Shown: positions 41,961 through 50,485 of the stretch, piece after piece
Position numbering within the stretch: position 1 is the stretch's first letter
How the letters are laid out: the number at the start of each line of letters is the position of its first letter
NCBI GenBank assembly: GCA_041747435.1
Contig: JBGTFE010000136.1
Coordinates: 8,914 to 72,913, forward strand
DNA from: JBGTFE01 sp041747435
GTDB taxonomy: Bacteria > Acidobacteriota > Blastocatellia > Pyrinomonadales > Pyrinomonadaceae
Length of the DNA: 64,000 nucleotides
Direction of reading: 5' to 3'
Notes under the pieces: generated by a model
Databases searched by the model: none
What the model saw: only the letters and a program-made list of their open reading frames with translations
What the model was told of the DNA's origin: nothing
Program-made: the position numbers and the translations under genes

Positions 41961-43135
41961 AAAAACCTTCGCTGACATCCGTAATTCTGGGCGCGGCGTT
42001 TTTGATGGCGACCTCGGCGGTCGGTCCGGGTTTTTTGACGCAAACGACAGTTTTTACGAAACAGCTTCTCGCAAGTTTCGGCTTCGTCATTCTTCTTTCG
42101 ATAATTTTAGACATTTTCGCGCAGCTCAATATTTGGCGCGTTTTGACCGTCAGCGGAAAACGCGGACAAGACGTAGCCAATGATACCGTAAAAGGCAGCG
42201 GATACGCGCTCGCGGCATTGATCGCGCTCGGCGGCTTGGCATTTAACGTGGGAAATTTAGCCGGAACGGGACTCGGCTTGAACATTCTGACCGATTTGAA
42301 AGTCGAATACGGTGCAATGATCAGCGCGGTCATAGGCATCGCGATCTTTCTGGTCAAGGAAGCCGGCAAAACGATGGACTTTATCGTCAAGCTACTGGGT
42401 TTTGTGATGCTCGCACTGATCGTTTATGTCGTTTACGCGTCGAATCCGCCGCTCGGCGAAGCCGCGTTTCGAACCTTTGTTCCGGAAAAGATCGACCCGA
42501 TAGCGATCGTCACGCTCGTCGGCGGAACGGTCGGCGGCTACATAACTTTCGCCGGTGCGCATCGCTTGATCGACGCGGGAATCACGGGAAAAGATTCGCT
42601 CGCGGAAGTAAATCGCGGCGCCGTCAGCGGAATTTTTTTGACGGCGGTCATCCGCTATCTACTTTTTCTCGCGTCATTCGGCGTGATCGCGCTCGGATTC
42701 GCGATCGACGATAAAAATCCGCCCGCTTCGGTATTTCAAAACGCAGCGGGAGCAACCGGTTATAGAATTTTCGGCGTCGTTATGTGGTCGGCGGCGATCA
42801 CGTCGGTCATCGGCGCGGCGTATACGTCCGTTTCGTTTCTTAAGACGTTTCACCCGAAGATCGCGCAAAATAGTAATTATGTAACAGTAGGATTCCTCGT
42901 TCTTTCAGCCCTTATCTTTTTCCTCGTCGGCCAGCCGGTAAAAGTTCTGGTTTTTGCCGGAACTATCAATGGTTTTATTTTGCCGGTCGGCTTGGCGCTT
43001 ATACTTTTTGCTTCGCGAAAAACCTCGATCGTCGGAGATTACGCGCATCCCGTTTGGTTGCAAATTGCCGGATGGCTTGTCGTTTTGGTAATGCTCGGGT
43101 TTAGTGTTTTGACCGTAATAAATAGTTTTATGTGA
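41957..43135 (+). CDS. YcsG-like NRAMP-family transporter of the oxoprolinase operon
   Basis: Eleven-helix membrane protein of 392 residues with an NRAMP scaffold: ATSAVGPGFLTQTTVFT in helix 1 replaces the DPGN metal motif, so it is not an ordinary Mn transporter. In Bacillus subtilis a similar protein (YcsG) lies within the ycsF-kipI-kipA operon. It is probably the uptake route for 5-oxoproline or a related acid, which is inference from synteny. Its end overlaps the convergent amidase gene by 8 bp. Confidence 0.85.
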   Translation: MKKPSLTSVILGAAFLMATSAVGPGFLTQTTVFTKQLLASFGFVILLSIILDIFAQLNIWRVLTVSGKRGQDVANDTVKGSGYALAALIALGGLAFNVGNLAGTGLGLNILTDLKVEYGAMISAVIGIAIFLVKEAGKTMDFIVKLLGFVMLALIVYVVYASNPPLGEAAFRTFVPEKIDPIAIVTLVGGTVGGYITFAGAHRLIDAGITGKDSLAEVNRGAVSGIFLTAVIRYLLFLASFGVIALGFAIDDKNPPASVFQNAAGATGYRIFGVVMWSAAITSVIGAAYTSVSFLKTFHPKIAQNSNYVTVGFLVLSALIFFLVGQPVKVLVFAGTINGFILPVGLALILFASRKTSIVGDYAHPVWLQIAGWLVVLVMLGFSVLTVINSFM

Positions 43136-44705
43136 AAGTTGGCAAAAACTTCGGCGCTTTTCGCGCTTTTGTTCTTTGTTCAAAAGCGTAGGCAAGTTTA
43201 ATAAGTGATGCTTCTGAATATGCTTTTCCGAAGAACCCGACACCAACCGGCAAACCGTCCGCGCCGAAACCTGACGGAACGGTAATATATGGGTAGCCGG
43301 CAACCGCGGCGATCGACCAAGTTGCGCCGCCCGTTGGAGCTAAGATCGCGGCAAGCTTATCTTTCGCGATTACCGCATCGATTCCGTCCTCGCGCGTCGC
43401 GCGCTTGATTCGCGCAAGCGCATCGACGTAACCTTTGTCGGTCAGATCGCCTTTCGCCTGGGTTTGCTCGAAGATTTCCTGCCCGAAAAGCGGCATTTCC
43501 TTTTCTTTATTGGCTTCGTTAAATTTTATTAAATCCGCAAGCGTTTTGTATTTTGAGCCGCGCGCAGCGAGATATTTGTTGAGATCGGTTTTGAATTCGT
43601 ATTCCAAAACGAGCAAACGATCGTCCGCCAATTTACTGTAATCGACGGGAAAAGTTATGTCGATCAAGGTTGCGCCGCTTTCCGTTAAGGTCTCAACGTG
43701 TGATTCAAAAACCTTCTTCACAGTTTCGTTCGTTCCGATAAACTGCCGCGCGACGCCGATCCGCGCGCCGCGCAATCCGTCTGCGTCGAGAAACGCACTG
43801 TAATCTTTTTCGCGGAATTTATCGGCAACGGTGGTGATGATGTCGCGCTTGTCGCGCCCGATCATCGCATCGAACAAGATCGTTGCATCGGTAACGGTTC
43901 GCGCCATCGGTCCGGCGGTGTCCTGCGTGTGCGCGATCGGGATGATTCCGCTTCGCGAAATTAAACCGAGTGTCGGCTTGATACCGACGACACCGTTTCG
44001 CACGGCAGGACAAATTATCGATCCGTTCGTTTCCGTCCCGACCGCAACCGCCGCGAGATTCGCTGAGATCGCCACGCCCGAGCCTGCCGAAGAGCCGCAG
44101 GGATTTTTGTCCAAAATGTAAGGATTATTCGCCTGCCCGCCGCGCCCCGACCAGCCGCTGATCGATTTTGTAGAGCGAAAATTCGCCCATTCACTCAGAT
44201 TCGTTTTGCCCAAAATTATCGCGCCCGCCTTGCGCAGCTTTTCGACGACAAACGCGTCTCGTTTCGGCGTCGGCGCATCGATCAGCGCCAAACTTCCGGC
44301 AGTTGTAAACATTTTGTCCCGCGTGTCTATGTTGTCCTTTATCAAAACGGGAATTCCGTGCAGCGCCGATCGCACCTTTCCTTTTTTGCGTTCCTTATCC
44401 AGCTTTTCCGCGATCGCAAGCGCATCGGGATTGATCTCTATCACCGAACGCAGCTTCGGATCGATCTCCCGAATTCTTTCGAGATACATCTCGGTAATTT
44501 TTCGTGCCGACAGTCCACCCGATCTCATTTTTGTCTGCAATTCGCTGATCGTGATCTCATTCAACTCCGTGTGCAGATCACGGGAAATAAATTGTTCGGC
44601 AATTGCGGTTCCGCCTGCCTTTGTATTTTTCATTAAAGTAATCGCTGCAACACCCGCAACACCCGTTTTCAGAAAGTCGCGGCGGTTTTGTTTTTCCTTT
44701 TTCAT
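43128..44705 (-). CDS. Amidase-signature hydrolase with Tat signal
   Basis: The N-terminus has a twin-arginine signal (NRRDFLKTGVAGVAAITL). The amidase signature follows with the Ser-Ser-Lys triad: Lys in LIKDNIDT, and the Ser-rich loop NPCGSSAGSGVAISANLAAV with GTETNGSI. Length 525 is normal for secreted amidases. Such enzymes hydrolyse amides or peptide-like amides in the periplasm. It is convergent with and overlaps the oxoproline operon by 8 bp at its stop. Confidence 0.9.
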   Translation of the reverse strand: MKKEKQNRRDFLKTGVAGVAAITLMKNTKAGGTAIAEQFISRDLHTELNEITISELQTKMRSGGLSARKITEMYLERIREIDPKLRSVIEINPDALAIAEKLDKERKKGKVRSALHGIPVLIKDNIDTRDKMFTTAGSLALIDAPTPKRDAFVVEKLRKAGAIILGKTNLSEWANFRSTKSISGWSGRGGQANNPYILDKNPCGSSAGSGVAISANLAAVAVGTETNGSIICPAVRNGVVGIKPTLGLISRSGIIPIAHTQDTAGPMARTVTDATILFDAMIGRDKRDIITTVADKFREKDYSAFLDADGLRGARIGVARQFIGTNETVKKVFESHVETLTESGATLIDITFPVDYSKLADDRLLVLEYEFKTDLNKYLAARGSKYKTLADLIKFNEANKEKEMPLFGQEIFEQTQAKGDLTDKGYVDALARIKRATREDGIDAVIAKDKLAAILAPTGGATWSIAAVAGYPYITVPSGFGADGLPVGVGFFGKAYSEASLIKLAYAFEQRTKARKAPKFLPTFT

Positions 44706-44784
44706 AAGTTACAAGAATTTATAGCCGATTTTCACGTTAAAAAGCAAAAAGGACAACCTTGTTTGGCTGTCCTCTTATTAAAAA

Positions 44785-44860
44785 TGGTGATCCGAGAAGG
44801 ACTCGAACCTTCGACCCAATGGTTAAAAGCCATTTGCTCTACCGACTGAGCTATCGGACC
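44785..44860 (-). tRNA. tRNA-Lys (anticodon TTT)
   Basis: 76 nt with encoded CCA. The acceptor stem GGTCCGA pairs with TCGGATC, and the anticodon stem AATGG/CCATT encloses the loop CTTTTAA, giving anticodon TTT. The T-loop GTTCGAGTC is standard. Confidence 0.97.
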
Positions 44861-44961
44861 ACGCGTCAAGCGGCAAAAACGCGGCGCCTGACGAAACATT
44901 TATACTACAAAACGAAACAAAAGTTGGCAAGTTGTTTTGCAAAAACCCGCCGCAACTGATC

Positions 44962-45321
44962 TTATCCGACAAAAATGAGAAGCACGCCGCAGGGATCCCA
45001 AATGTGGAAAATCTTCGTGTCGCCGCCGACGGTTTGGATCTTATCGTAGCGCGCATTTGCAAAATCGCCGGCATCAATGACTTTTTTTGCGTGCTCGCGC
45101 CAGCTTTCGATGTCGTCCACATCGAATTTCATCATAAAATTCTCCGCCCAATCTTTGACGTAATAATTTTGCAGGCGAAAGATGGAATTACCGAGCCGGC
45201 AATCCATTGTTTCACCAAAACCTTCCGTCAGAGTGAAACCGAGCGCGGCGTAAAAGCGCTTTGACAGCTCAAAATCTTCGGCGGGCACGTAAACGGAAAG
45301 TTCCTTAATTGTTAATGACAT
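44962..45321 (-). CDS. VOC-superfamily (glyoxalase/bleomycin-resistance-like) protein
   Basis: Small 119-residue protein with the paired beta-alpha-beta-beta-beta layout: LSVYVPAEDFELSKRFYAALGFTL at the start and KIFHIWDPCGVLLIFVG at the end. Binding-site acids are not clear, so the substrate is unknown. GAGAG lies before the ATG. It stands between tRNA-Lys and purA on the same strand. Confidence 0.88.
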   Translation of the reverse strand: MSLTIKELSVYVPAEDFELSKRFYAALGFTLTEGFGETMDCRLGNSIFRLQNYYVKDWAENFMMKFDVDDIESWREHAKKVIDAGDFANARYDKIQTVGGDTKIFHIWDPCGVLLIFVG

Positions 45322-45365
45322 AATTCTCTCGCGCCCTTACTGCGTGCGGGCTTCCGGCAAACTAT

Positions 45366-46679
45366 TTAAGACTTAAACCAGCCCTCCATCACCGAATCGG
45401 GCAGAATGGTCGTTTGATCGCGTTCGGGTCCGGTTGAGATCAATCCGATCTCGACACCGATCGAACGCGAAAGAAACTCAACATATTTGCGGGCGTTTTC
45501 AGGCAAATCTTCGATTTTTGTGGTTCCGAGCGTTTCTGATTTCCAACCAGCGAGTGTTTCATAGATCGGCTTTATCTGGCGCAGATCGTGCGAAACTGCG
45601 GGAAATGTTTCGACGCGTTTGCCGTCAATTTCGTAACCGGTGCAAACCTTTATCTCGTCGAGCGCGTCTAGAACATCGAGTTTCGTAAGCGCGACGGAAT
45701 CGAAACCGTTTAACTCGGCGGCGTAGCGCGTTGCGACGGCGTCAAACCAACCGCAGCGGCGTGGGCGTTTTGTTACCGAACCGTATTCGTTTCCGCGCTG
45801 GCGGATCAAATTCGCAAGGTTTTCTTCTTCATCAAGCATTTCGGTCGGAAACGGACCTTCGCCGACGCGCGTGGCATATGTGCGGACGATCCCAAGAACG
45901 CCGGTAATGTGATGGGGCGGAATTCCCGCGCCGACCGAAGCGCCGCCCGCGGTCGGATTCGAAGAAGTGACATACGGATAAGTGCCGTGATCGACGTCGA
46001 GCAGCGTCGCCTGCGCGCCTTCGAGCAGAATTTTTTTGTTTTGTTTTTTTGCTTCGGCGAGAAAATGTGAAGTTTCGGTCACAAAAGGTCTTAATCTTTC
46101 GACGAGCGGCGCCATCTCGCTGTAAATCTCGTCTGCATAAAGCGGCGGCTGCCCGTAAAGAACGATGATCCGGTTTGCTTCTTCGAGATTGCGCTCGATC
46201 CGCATTCGCAAGACCTCGGGCGAAAGCGCGTCGGAAACGCGAATGCCACGCCGACCGGCTTTGTCTTCATAAGCCGGACCGATTCCGCGCAGCGTCGTTC
46301 CGATCTTTTCATTGCCGAGCCGCTCTTCCGAAGTATGATCGAGCGCGCGATGATACGGCATTATCAAATGCGCGCGGCTCGAAACTTTTAACCTGTCGGG
46401 CGAGACGGAAATTCCCTGTTCCGCCATTTGATCGACTTCTTCGAAAAACGCTTTCGGATCGATGACCATTCCGTTTCCAAGCACGCAGGTTTTATCTTCG
46501 TGAATAATTCCGGACGGTAAAAGCCTTAAAACAAAAGCTTTCTCACCGACGTAAACCGAATGCCCGGCGTTGTGCCCGCCCTGGTAGCGCGCCACGATAT
46601 CAAAGCGATCTGCTAATAGATCGACAACTTTTCCTTTTCCTTCATCGCCCCATTGAGCGCCGATTATCACAATTATCAT
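45366..46679 (-). CDS. purA: Adenylosuccinate synthetase
   Basis: Purine enzyme that joins IMP and aspartate using GTP. It starts VIIGAQWGDEGKGKVVD, with the P-loop-like GDEGKGK, and continues RYQGGHNAGHSV. Later family motifs are GTTLRGIGPAYEDKAGRRGIR, EGAQATLLDVDHGTYPYVTSSNPTAGG and TRVGEGPFPTE. Length 437 is standard. Confidence 0.97.
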   Translation of the reverse strand: MIIVIIGAQWGDEGKGKVVDLLADRFDIVARYQGGHNAGHSVYVGEKAFVLRLLPSGIIHEDKTCVLGNGMVIDPKAFFEEVDQMAEQGISVSPDRLKVSSRAHLIMPYHRALDHTSEERLGNEKIGTTLRGIGPAYEDKAGRRGIRVSDALSPEVLRMRIERNLEEANRIIVLYGQPPLYADEIYSEMAPLVERLRPFVTETSHFLAEAKKQNKKILLEGAQATLLDVDHGTYPYVTSSNPTAGGASVGAGIPPHHITGVLGIVRTYATRVGEGPFPTEMLDEEENLANLIRQRGNEYGSVTKRPRRCGWFDAVATRYAAELNGFDSVALTKLDVLDALDEIKVCTGYEIDGKRVETFPAVSHDLRQIKPIYETLAGWKSETLGTTKIEDLPENARKYVEFLSRSIGVEIGLISTGPERDQTTILPDSVMEGWFKS

Positions 46680-46684
46680 TGTTT

Positions 46685-46712
46685 AGTTCATAGTGCATAG
46701 TCTTGAGTTATG
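46685..46712. repeat. Heptamer repeat at the 3' end of the four-helix-bundle gene
   Basis: Four units of the AGTTCAT type: AGTTCAT, AGTGCAT, AGTCTTG, AGTTATG. The last covers the TAA stop (46708-46710) of the gene. AGTTCATAGTGCA (46685-46697) is a perfect 13-bp inverse of TGCACTATGAACT at 47074-47086. Confidence 0.8.
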
Positions 46713-47064
46713 CGCTGTTTTTCTTTGCTGTTTTTATTGATGAAATCAACATTTTTTGCACTTCATTACACTCCGAAATTAATGATTGGGCTTGTTCCGC
46801 CGAAATATATTCGCTGTCCCTCAATAAATTCAGCCAATATTCAGTTTCAAAAGCCTCCTTTAAGGAAATCGAAAGTTTATGGATGAAGTCTAGCCGCGAT
46901 TCGCCGCGCTTTCCTTCGACGATGTTCGCTCCAATTGAAGTTCCGCAACGTAAGATTTGTTTCGAAAGCACAAACTCTTTCCTCTCTTCATTCAAAAATC
47001 TATTCAGTTTAACGATCCGTAAGGCGAATTTATACGATTTATCTTTTAGAACACTTTCTTTCAT
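46708..47064 (-). CDS. Four-helix-bundle protein (23S rRNA intervening-sequence type)
   Basis: 118-residue helical protein. It matches the family of IVS-encoded and stand-alone four-helix-bundle proteins: FALRIVKLNRFLNEERKEFVLSKQI, then the conserved core RCGTSIGANIVEGKRGES and FIHKLSISLKEAFETEYWL. It lies outside any rRNA gene. Its stop and start codons both fall inside heptamer repeats that are inverse copies of each other, so it looks like a cassette placed between purA and glgA. Confidence 0.88.
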   Translation of the reverse strand: MKESVLKDKSYKFALRIVKLNRFLNEERKEFVLSKQILRCGTSIGANIVEGKRGESRLDFIHKLSISLKEAFETEYWLNLLRDSEYISAEQAQSLISECNEVQKMLISSIKTAKKNSA

Positions 47065-47097
47065 TATGCACTTTGCACTATGAACTATGCACTAATT
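47063..47097. repeat. Heptamer repeat covering the start codon of the four-helix-bundle gene
   Basis: Five units: ATTATGC, ACTTTGC, ACTATGA, ACTATGC, ACTAATT. The ATG at 47064 is within the first unit, and the last codons and TAG stop of glgA (47078) lie in the third and fourth units. Confidence 0.8.
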
Positions 47098-48502
47098 CGT
47101 AAAGCTGCACATATTTCCGCGCCGCGTTTTCCCACGAATTATCTTCGGTCATTCCGTTTCGCTGCAGTTTGCGCCATGCATCTTTGTCCGCATATGCAAA
47201 AAGCGCTTCATAGATCTTTTCCAGGAATTTATCCGCTTGAAACTCTTTAAATTTAAAGCCGTTGCCTGTGCCGTTTGCCGAGTCGAAATTATGCACCGTG
47301 TCATCCAAACCGCCGACCGCGCGAACGATCGGAATTGTGCCGTAGCGAAGTGAATACATCTGATTCAAACCGCATGGCTCAAAACGCGACGGCATCAAAA
47401 ACATATCCGCGCCGGCTTCGATCACATGCGCCAGCGATTCATTATAACCTTTGTAAACGCCGACCTGCCGCGGCGCGTGATCGCGAAGCTTCTGCAGAAA
47501 ATCCTCGTAATTTTTTTCACCCGAACCGAGCGCGATAAAATATGCGCCGGTCGAGAGAATTTCACCCGCAACCTGTTGGATCAATTCAAAACCTTTTTGC
47601 GCCGTCAAACGCGTAACGCTGGCAAAGATCGGTTTATCGAGATATTCCGGCAGCGAAAATTTCTGCAAAAGCGTGCGCTTGCATTCGAGTTTCCCGGTCA
47701 TATCATCGACATTGAAATGCGCGGGCAATTCCACGTCGGTTTCCGGATTCCAAACGTCGTAATCGACCCCATTCGTGATGCCGAACATCCGGCTGTTTCT
47801 TTGCCGCACGAGCCAATCAAGCCCGTAGCCGTTTTCCGGCTGCTGAATTTCAAAACTGTATCGGCGGGAAACTGTGGAAAGCATGTCGGACGTCTCTAGC
47901 CCCGCTTTCATCGCCGAAGCCGCGCCGTTCGACATAAATCGGTCGCGCGCCCATTCGCTGCCGAATCCGAGTTTCCAAAGCTCTTCGGCGCCAAAAACGC
48001 CTTGATAAGCCAGGTTGTGAATCGAAAAAACGGATCGTGTTCCTGCCCAAAAAGGGTCGCGTTTGCGCCTCGCGGCGAGTTCGACCGCCGCAAAACCGCA
48101 GTGCCAATCGTTCAAATGAACGATGTCGAGCGGTTTACCAAGCTTTTGCAGCAAAACGAGCGCGGCGTGACAAAAAAAAGCGAAACGCTCGTAATCTTCG
48201 CGGTAGCCGTAGATCGAATCGCGATGAAAATATTCGGGCGCATCGATCAAAAACGTCGGCGAGCCGTTTGCTTCCGAGTAAAATGCCTTCGCCCGAATGT
48301 TTCGCCCGCGCCAATGAACCCAAAGATCGTCGATTCCAATTTTCCAAAGATGTTCGCCCTTTATCGTCGAATGAAGCGGCGTGATCAAAACGGAGTCGAC
48401 GCCGATCTGCTTGAGCGCCTTTGGCAGTGCGCCCGCAACGTCGCCCAAACCGCCCGTTTTTGAATATGGAACAGCTTCTGCTGAAAGAACTGCAACTCGC
48501 AT
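47078..48502 (-). CDS. glgA: Glycogen synthase
   Basis: ADP-glucose-dependent glycogen/starch synthase, 474 residues. The N-terminal KTGGLGDVAGALPKAL binds ADP-glucose. The C-terminal Rossmann part has ADMFLMPSRFEPCGLNQMYSLRYGTIPIVRAVGG. The last four residues (VHSS) are encoded within the heptamer repeat at 47063-47097. The ATG at 48502 begins MRVAVLSAEAVPYSKTGGLGD, the normal family start. Confidence 0.95.
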   Translation of the reverse strand: MRVAVLSAEAVPYSKTGGLGDVAGALPKALKQIGVDSVLITPLHSTIKGEHLWKIGIDDLWVHWRGRNIRAKAFYSEANGSPTFLIDAPEYFHRDSIYGYREDYERFAFFCHAALVLLQKLGKPLDIVHLNDWHCGFAAVELAARRKRDPFWAGTRSVFSIHNLAYQGVFGAEELWKLGFGSEWARDRFMSNGAASAMKAGLETSDMLSTVSRRYSFEIQQPENGYGLDWLVRQRNSRMFGITNGVDYDVWNPETDVELPAHFNVDDMTGKLECKRTLLQKFSLPEYLDKPIFASVTRLTAQKGFELIQQVAGEILSTGAYFIALGSGEKNYEDFLQKLRDHAPRQVGVYKGYNESLAHVIEAGADMFLMPSRFEPCGLNQMYSLRYGTIPIVRAVGGLDDTVHNFDSANGTGNGFKFKEFQADKFLEKIYEALFAYADKDAWRKLQRNGMTEDNSWENAARKYVQLYELVHSS

Positions 48503-48591
48503 TATCAGCTACAAGTTTTCAAGTTCGCCCGGCAGATGTCAAATTAGCCGCGACTTTAATTAAAAACTTTTATTTTGGAATCATTTTTTAC

Positions 48592-48619
48592 TTGCATTTT
48601 AGAAAAAAAGTGGTATAAA
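48592..48619 (+). promoter_or_regulatory. Promoter for the candidate small RNA
   Basis: TTGCAT at 48592-48597 and TATAAA at 48614-48619 with a 16-bp spacer, followed by an A-rich discriminator. The start is predicted near 48626, directly upstream of hairpins. It is read opposite to glgA and rho. Confidence 0.5.
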
Positions 48620-48625
48620 AAATAA

Positions 48626-48750
48626 TACAAAAACACTCAATTCTTATTGAGTCTAAATCTTGAACGCGTGGGAAACGTTCAAGGTTTAACCGAAAGCCCG
48701 TCTTGCTGCGTTAGGGAAACAGCGTAAAGACGGGCTTTCACCTTTTATTA
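48626..48750 (+). ncRNA. Candidate structured small RNA between glgA and rho
   Basis: Three perfect stems follow a good promoter. ACTCAAT/ATTGAGT with loop TCTT lies at 48635-48652. CTTGAACG/CGTTCAAG lies at 48659-48683. The third has 13 bp, GAAAGCCCGTCTT (48692-48704) with AAGACGGGCTTTC (48727-48739), and ends in CACCTTTTATT. The loops of the second and third share GGGAAAC. The last hairpin could be its terminator. On the minus strand the third stem could instead end rho transcripts. I cannot match it to a known RNA family. Confidence 0.45.
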
Positions 48751-48754
48751 AGTA

Positions 48755-48815
48755 AAAAGTGAATAGCGATAAAGTTTACACTTTTCACTATTCACTTTTA
48801 TTTTTTCCCTTTTTT
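48755..48815. terminator. Hairpin with heptamer character at the rho 3' end
   Basis: AAAAGTGAATAG (48755-48766) pairs perfectly with CTATTCACTTTT (48788-48799). A T-rich run follows to 48815 on the plus strand. The right arm reads ACTTTTC-ACTATTC-ACTTTTA, the same heptamer family as at 38751. It could end transcripts in either direction. Confidence 0.5.
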
Positions 48816-50227
48816 TAAGTTTGCATCGAAGCAAGAAAGTCCGAATTTGCCTTGCTTTTTGAAAGGCGTTCAAGCACGACTTCCATTTGCTCAACCGGCG
48901 AAAGCGGATTCAAAACTCTGCGCATCACCCAGATTCGGTTTAAGTTTTCCTTGTCGATCAAGAGTTCTTCTTTGCGCGTTCCGCTTCGCTGCAGATCGAT
49001 CGCCGGGAAAAGACGCTTATCGGAAAGTCTGCGGTCAAGATGAATTTCCGAGTTGCCCGTTCCCTTAAACTCTTCAAAAATAACATCGTCCATTCGCGAA
49101 CCGGTATCGATCAAAGCGGTGGCGATGATGGTCAGCGAGCCGCCTTCTTCAATGTTTCGCGCCGCGCCGAAAAAGCGTTTCGGGCGCTGAAGCGCGTTTG
49201 AGTCGATACCGCCCGAAAGGATTTTACCTGACGGCGGTACGACCGCGTTGTGCGCTCTCGCAAGACGCGTGATCGAATCGAGAAGAATTACAACGTCTCG
49301 TTTGTGTTCGACGAGGCGTTTCGCCTTTTCGATTACCATATCCGCGACCTGAACGTGACGCGTCGGCGGTTCATCAAAAGTCGACGAAATGACTTCGCCT
49401 CTTACCGAACGCTGCATATCCGTAACTTCTTCCGGTCGTTCGTCGATCAGCAAAACGATCAGCGTGACTTCGGGATGATTCTCCGTGATCGAATTGGCGA
49501 TCGTCTGCAAAAGCATCGTTTTGCCGGTTCGCGGCGGCGCGACGATCAGCGCGCGCTGTCCTTTTCCGATGGGCGTTACGAGATCGATAACGCGAGCCGA
49601 AATGTTGTCCGGCGTTCCGGTTTCCATTTTCAGCTGTTCATCCGGATAAAGCGGCGTTAGATTGTCAAAAAATACCTTCTCGCGAGAATGTTCGGGAGCT
49701 TCAAAATTTATAGCCTCGACCTTGATCAGCGCGAAATATCGTTCGCCTTCTTTCGGCGGACGAATTTGTCCAGAAATCGTGTCGCCGGTTCGAAGATCGA
49801 ACTTACGGATCTGCGAAGGGCTGACGTAAATATCGTCAGGACCGGGAAGATAATTGTATTCCGGTGCGCGAAGAAAACCGAAGCCGTCGGGCAATGTTTC
49901 CAAAACGCCCTGTGAAAAGATCAAACCGCTTTTCTCCGTCTGCGCGGCAAGAACCTTAAAAATCAGCTCCTGCTTGCGTAATCCGGAAGCGCCGTCAACT
50001 CCCATTTCCTTTGCGATGTGTGTTAATTCGGAAATAGAAAGATCTTTCAGACCGGCTAAGTCCAGCGTTTCTGTCGAAGGTTCCGGAAGCTTGGTGCGTT
50101 CCTTCTGATTTTCCGGAGCGGGTGCGGCTACAGCTTCCTCACTCTCCGTCATCTCTGGATTATCCAAACCGTTCTCCTCGTTCTTATTTGATTTAACTAC
50201 CTTTGTTCTTGTTGTTTTGGTTGCCAT
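48815..50227 (-). CDS. rho: Transcription termination factor Rho
   Basis: Hexameric RNA helicase. Residues 1-50 form an acidic extension. Then come the Rho N-terminal helical domain (LSISELTHIAKEMGVDGASG), the RNA-binding cold-shock domain (DGFGFLRAPEYNYLPGPDDIYVSPSQIRKF), Walker A APPRTGKTML, Walker B VILLLD-type region within VVILLDSIT, and the Q/R loops near SGGIDSNALQRPKRFFGAARN. Length 470 is somewhat above E. coli (419). A 258-bp AT-rich leader precedes it. Rho often regulates its own leader. Confidence 0.96.
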   Translation of the reverse strand: MATKTTRTKVVKSNKNEENGLDNPEMTESEEAVAAPAPENQKERTKLPEPSTETLDLAGLKDLSISELTHIAKEMGVDGASGLRKQELIFKVLAAQTEKSGLIFSQGVLETLPDGFGFLRAPEYNYLPGPDDIYVSPSQIRKFDLRTGDTISGQIRPPKEGERYFALIKVEAINFEAPEHSREKVFFDNLTPLYPDEQLKMETGTPDNISARVIDLVTPIGKGQRALIVAPPRTGKTMLLQTIANSITENHPEVTLIVLLIDERPEEVTDMQRSVRGEVISSTFDEPPTRHVQVADMVIEKAKRLVEHKRDVVILLDSITRLARAHNAVVPPSGKILSGGIDSNALQRPKRFFGAARNIEEGGSLTIIATALIDTGSRMDDVIFEEFKGTGNSEIHLDRRLSDKRLFPAIDLQRSGTRKEELLIDKENLNRIWVMRRVLNPLSPVEQMEVVLERLSKSKANSDFLASMQT

Positions 50228-50485
50228 GATTTTAACCGTTTGATTATTGGGGCTGATGTTGAAGTTCTCAAGTGACTAGAATTAAAAAAGAATTTATTTT
50301 AGTGCAAATAAATATAAAGCGTAAACCCTTTAGAAATTATTTGGAAAGTTCTTTCGGGAAACTCAAGAATAAAACAAGCATAAAATGCTTTCTGAAAACT
50401 CAAGAGTTATTCGGAAATTCAATTATTAACAATTTTAGCGAAAGAAATCAAATAAAAAAGCAACTTTTTCAATAAAAATAACGAT
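50228..50485 (-). other. Rho leader region, no gene seen
   Basis: A 258-bp gap, rich in A and T on the plus strand, with no ORF of note and no strong hairpin. It is the presumed rho promoter and leader. A TATATT-like -10 lies near 50310 on the minus strand, but I do not see a matching -35. Confidence 0.4.

Noticed and set aside
46703..47083. 126-residue plus-strand ORF opposite the four-helix-bundle gene
   Set aside because: The minus-strand protein has the clear GTSIGANIVEGKRGES core. The plus-strand frame has no motif and no ribosome site.
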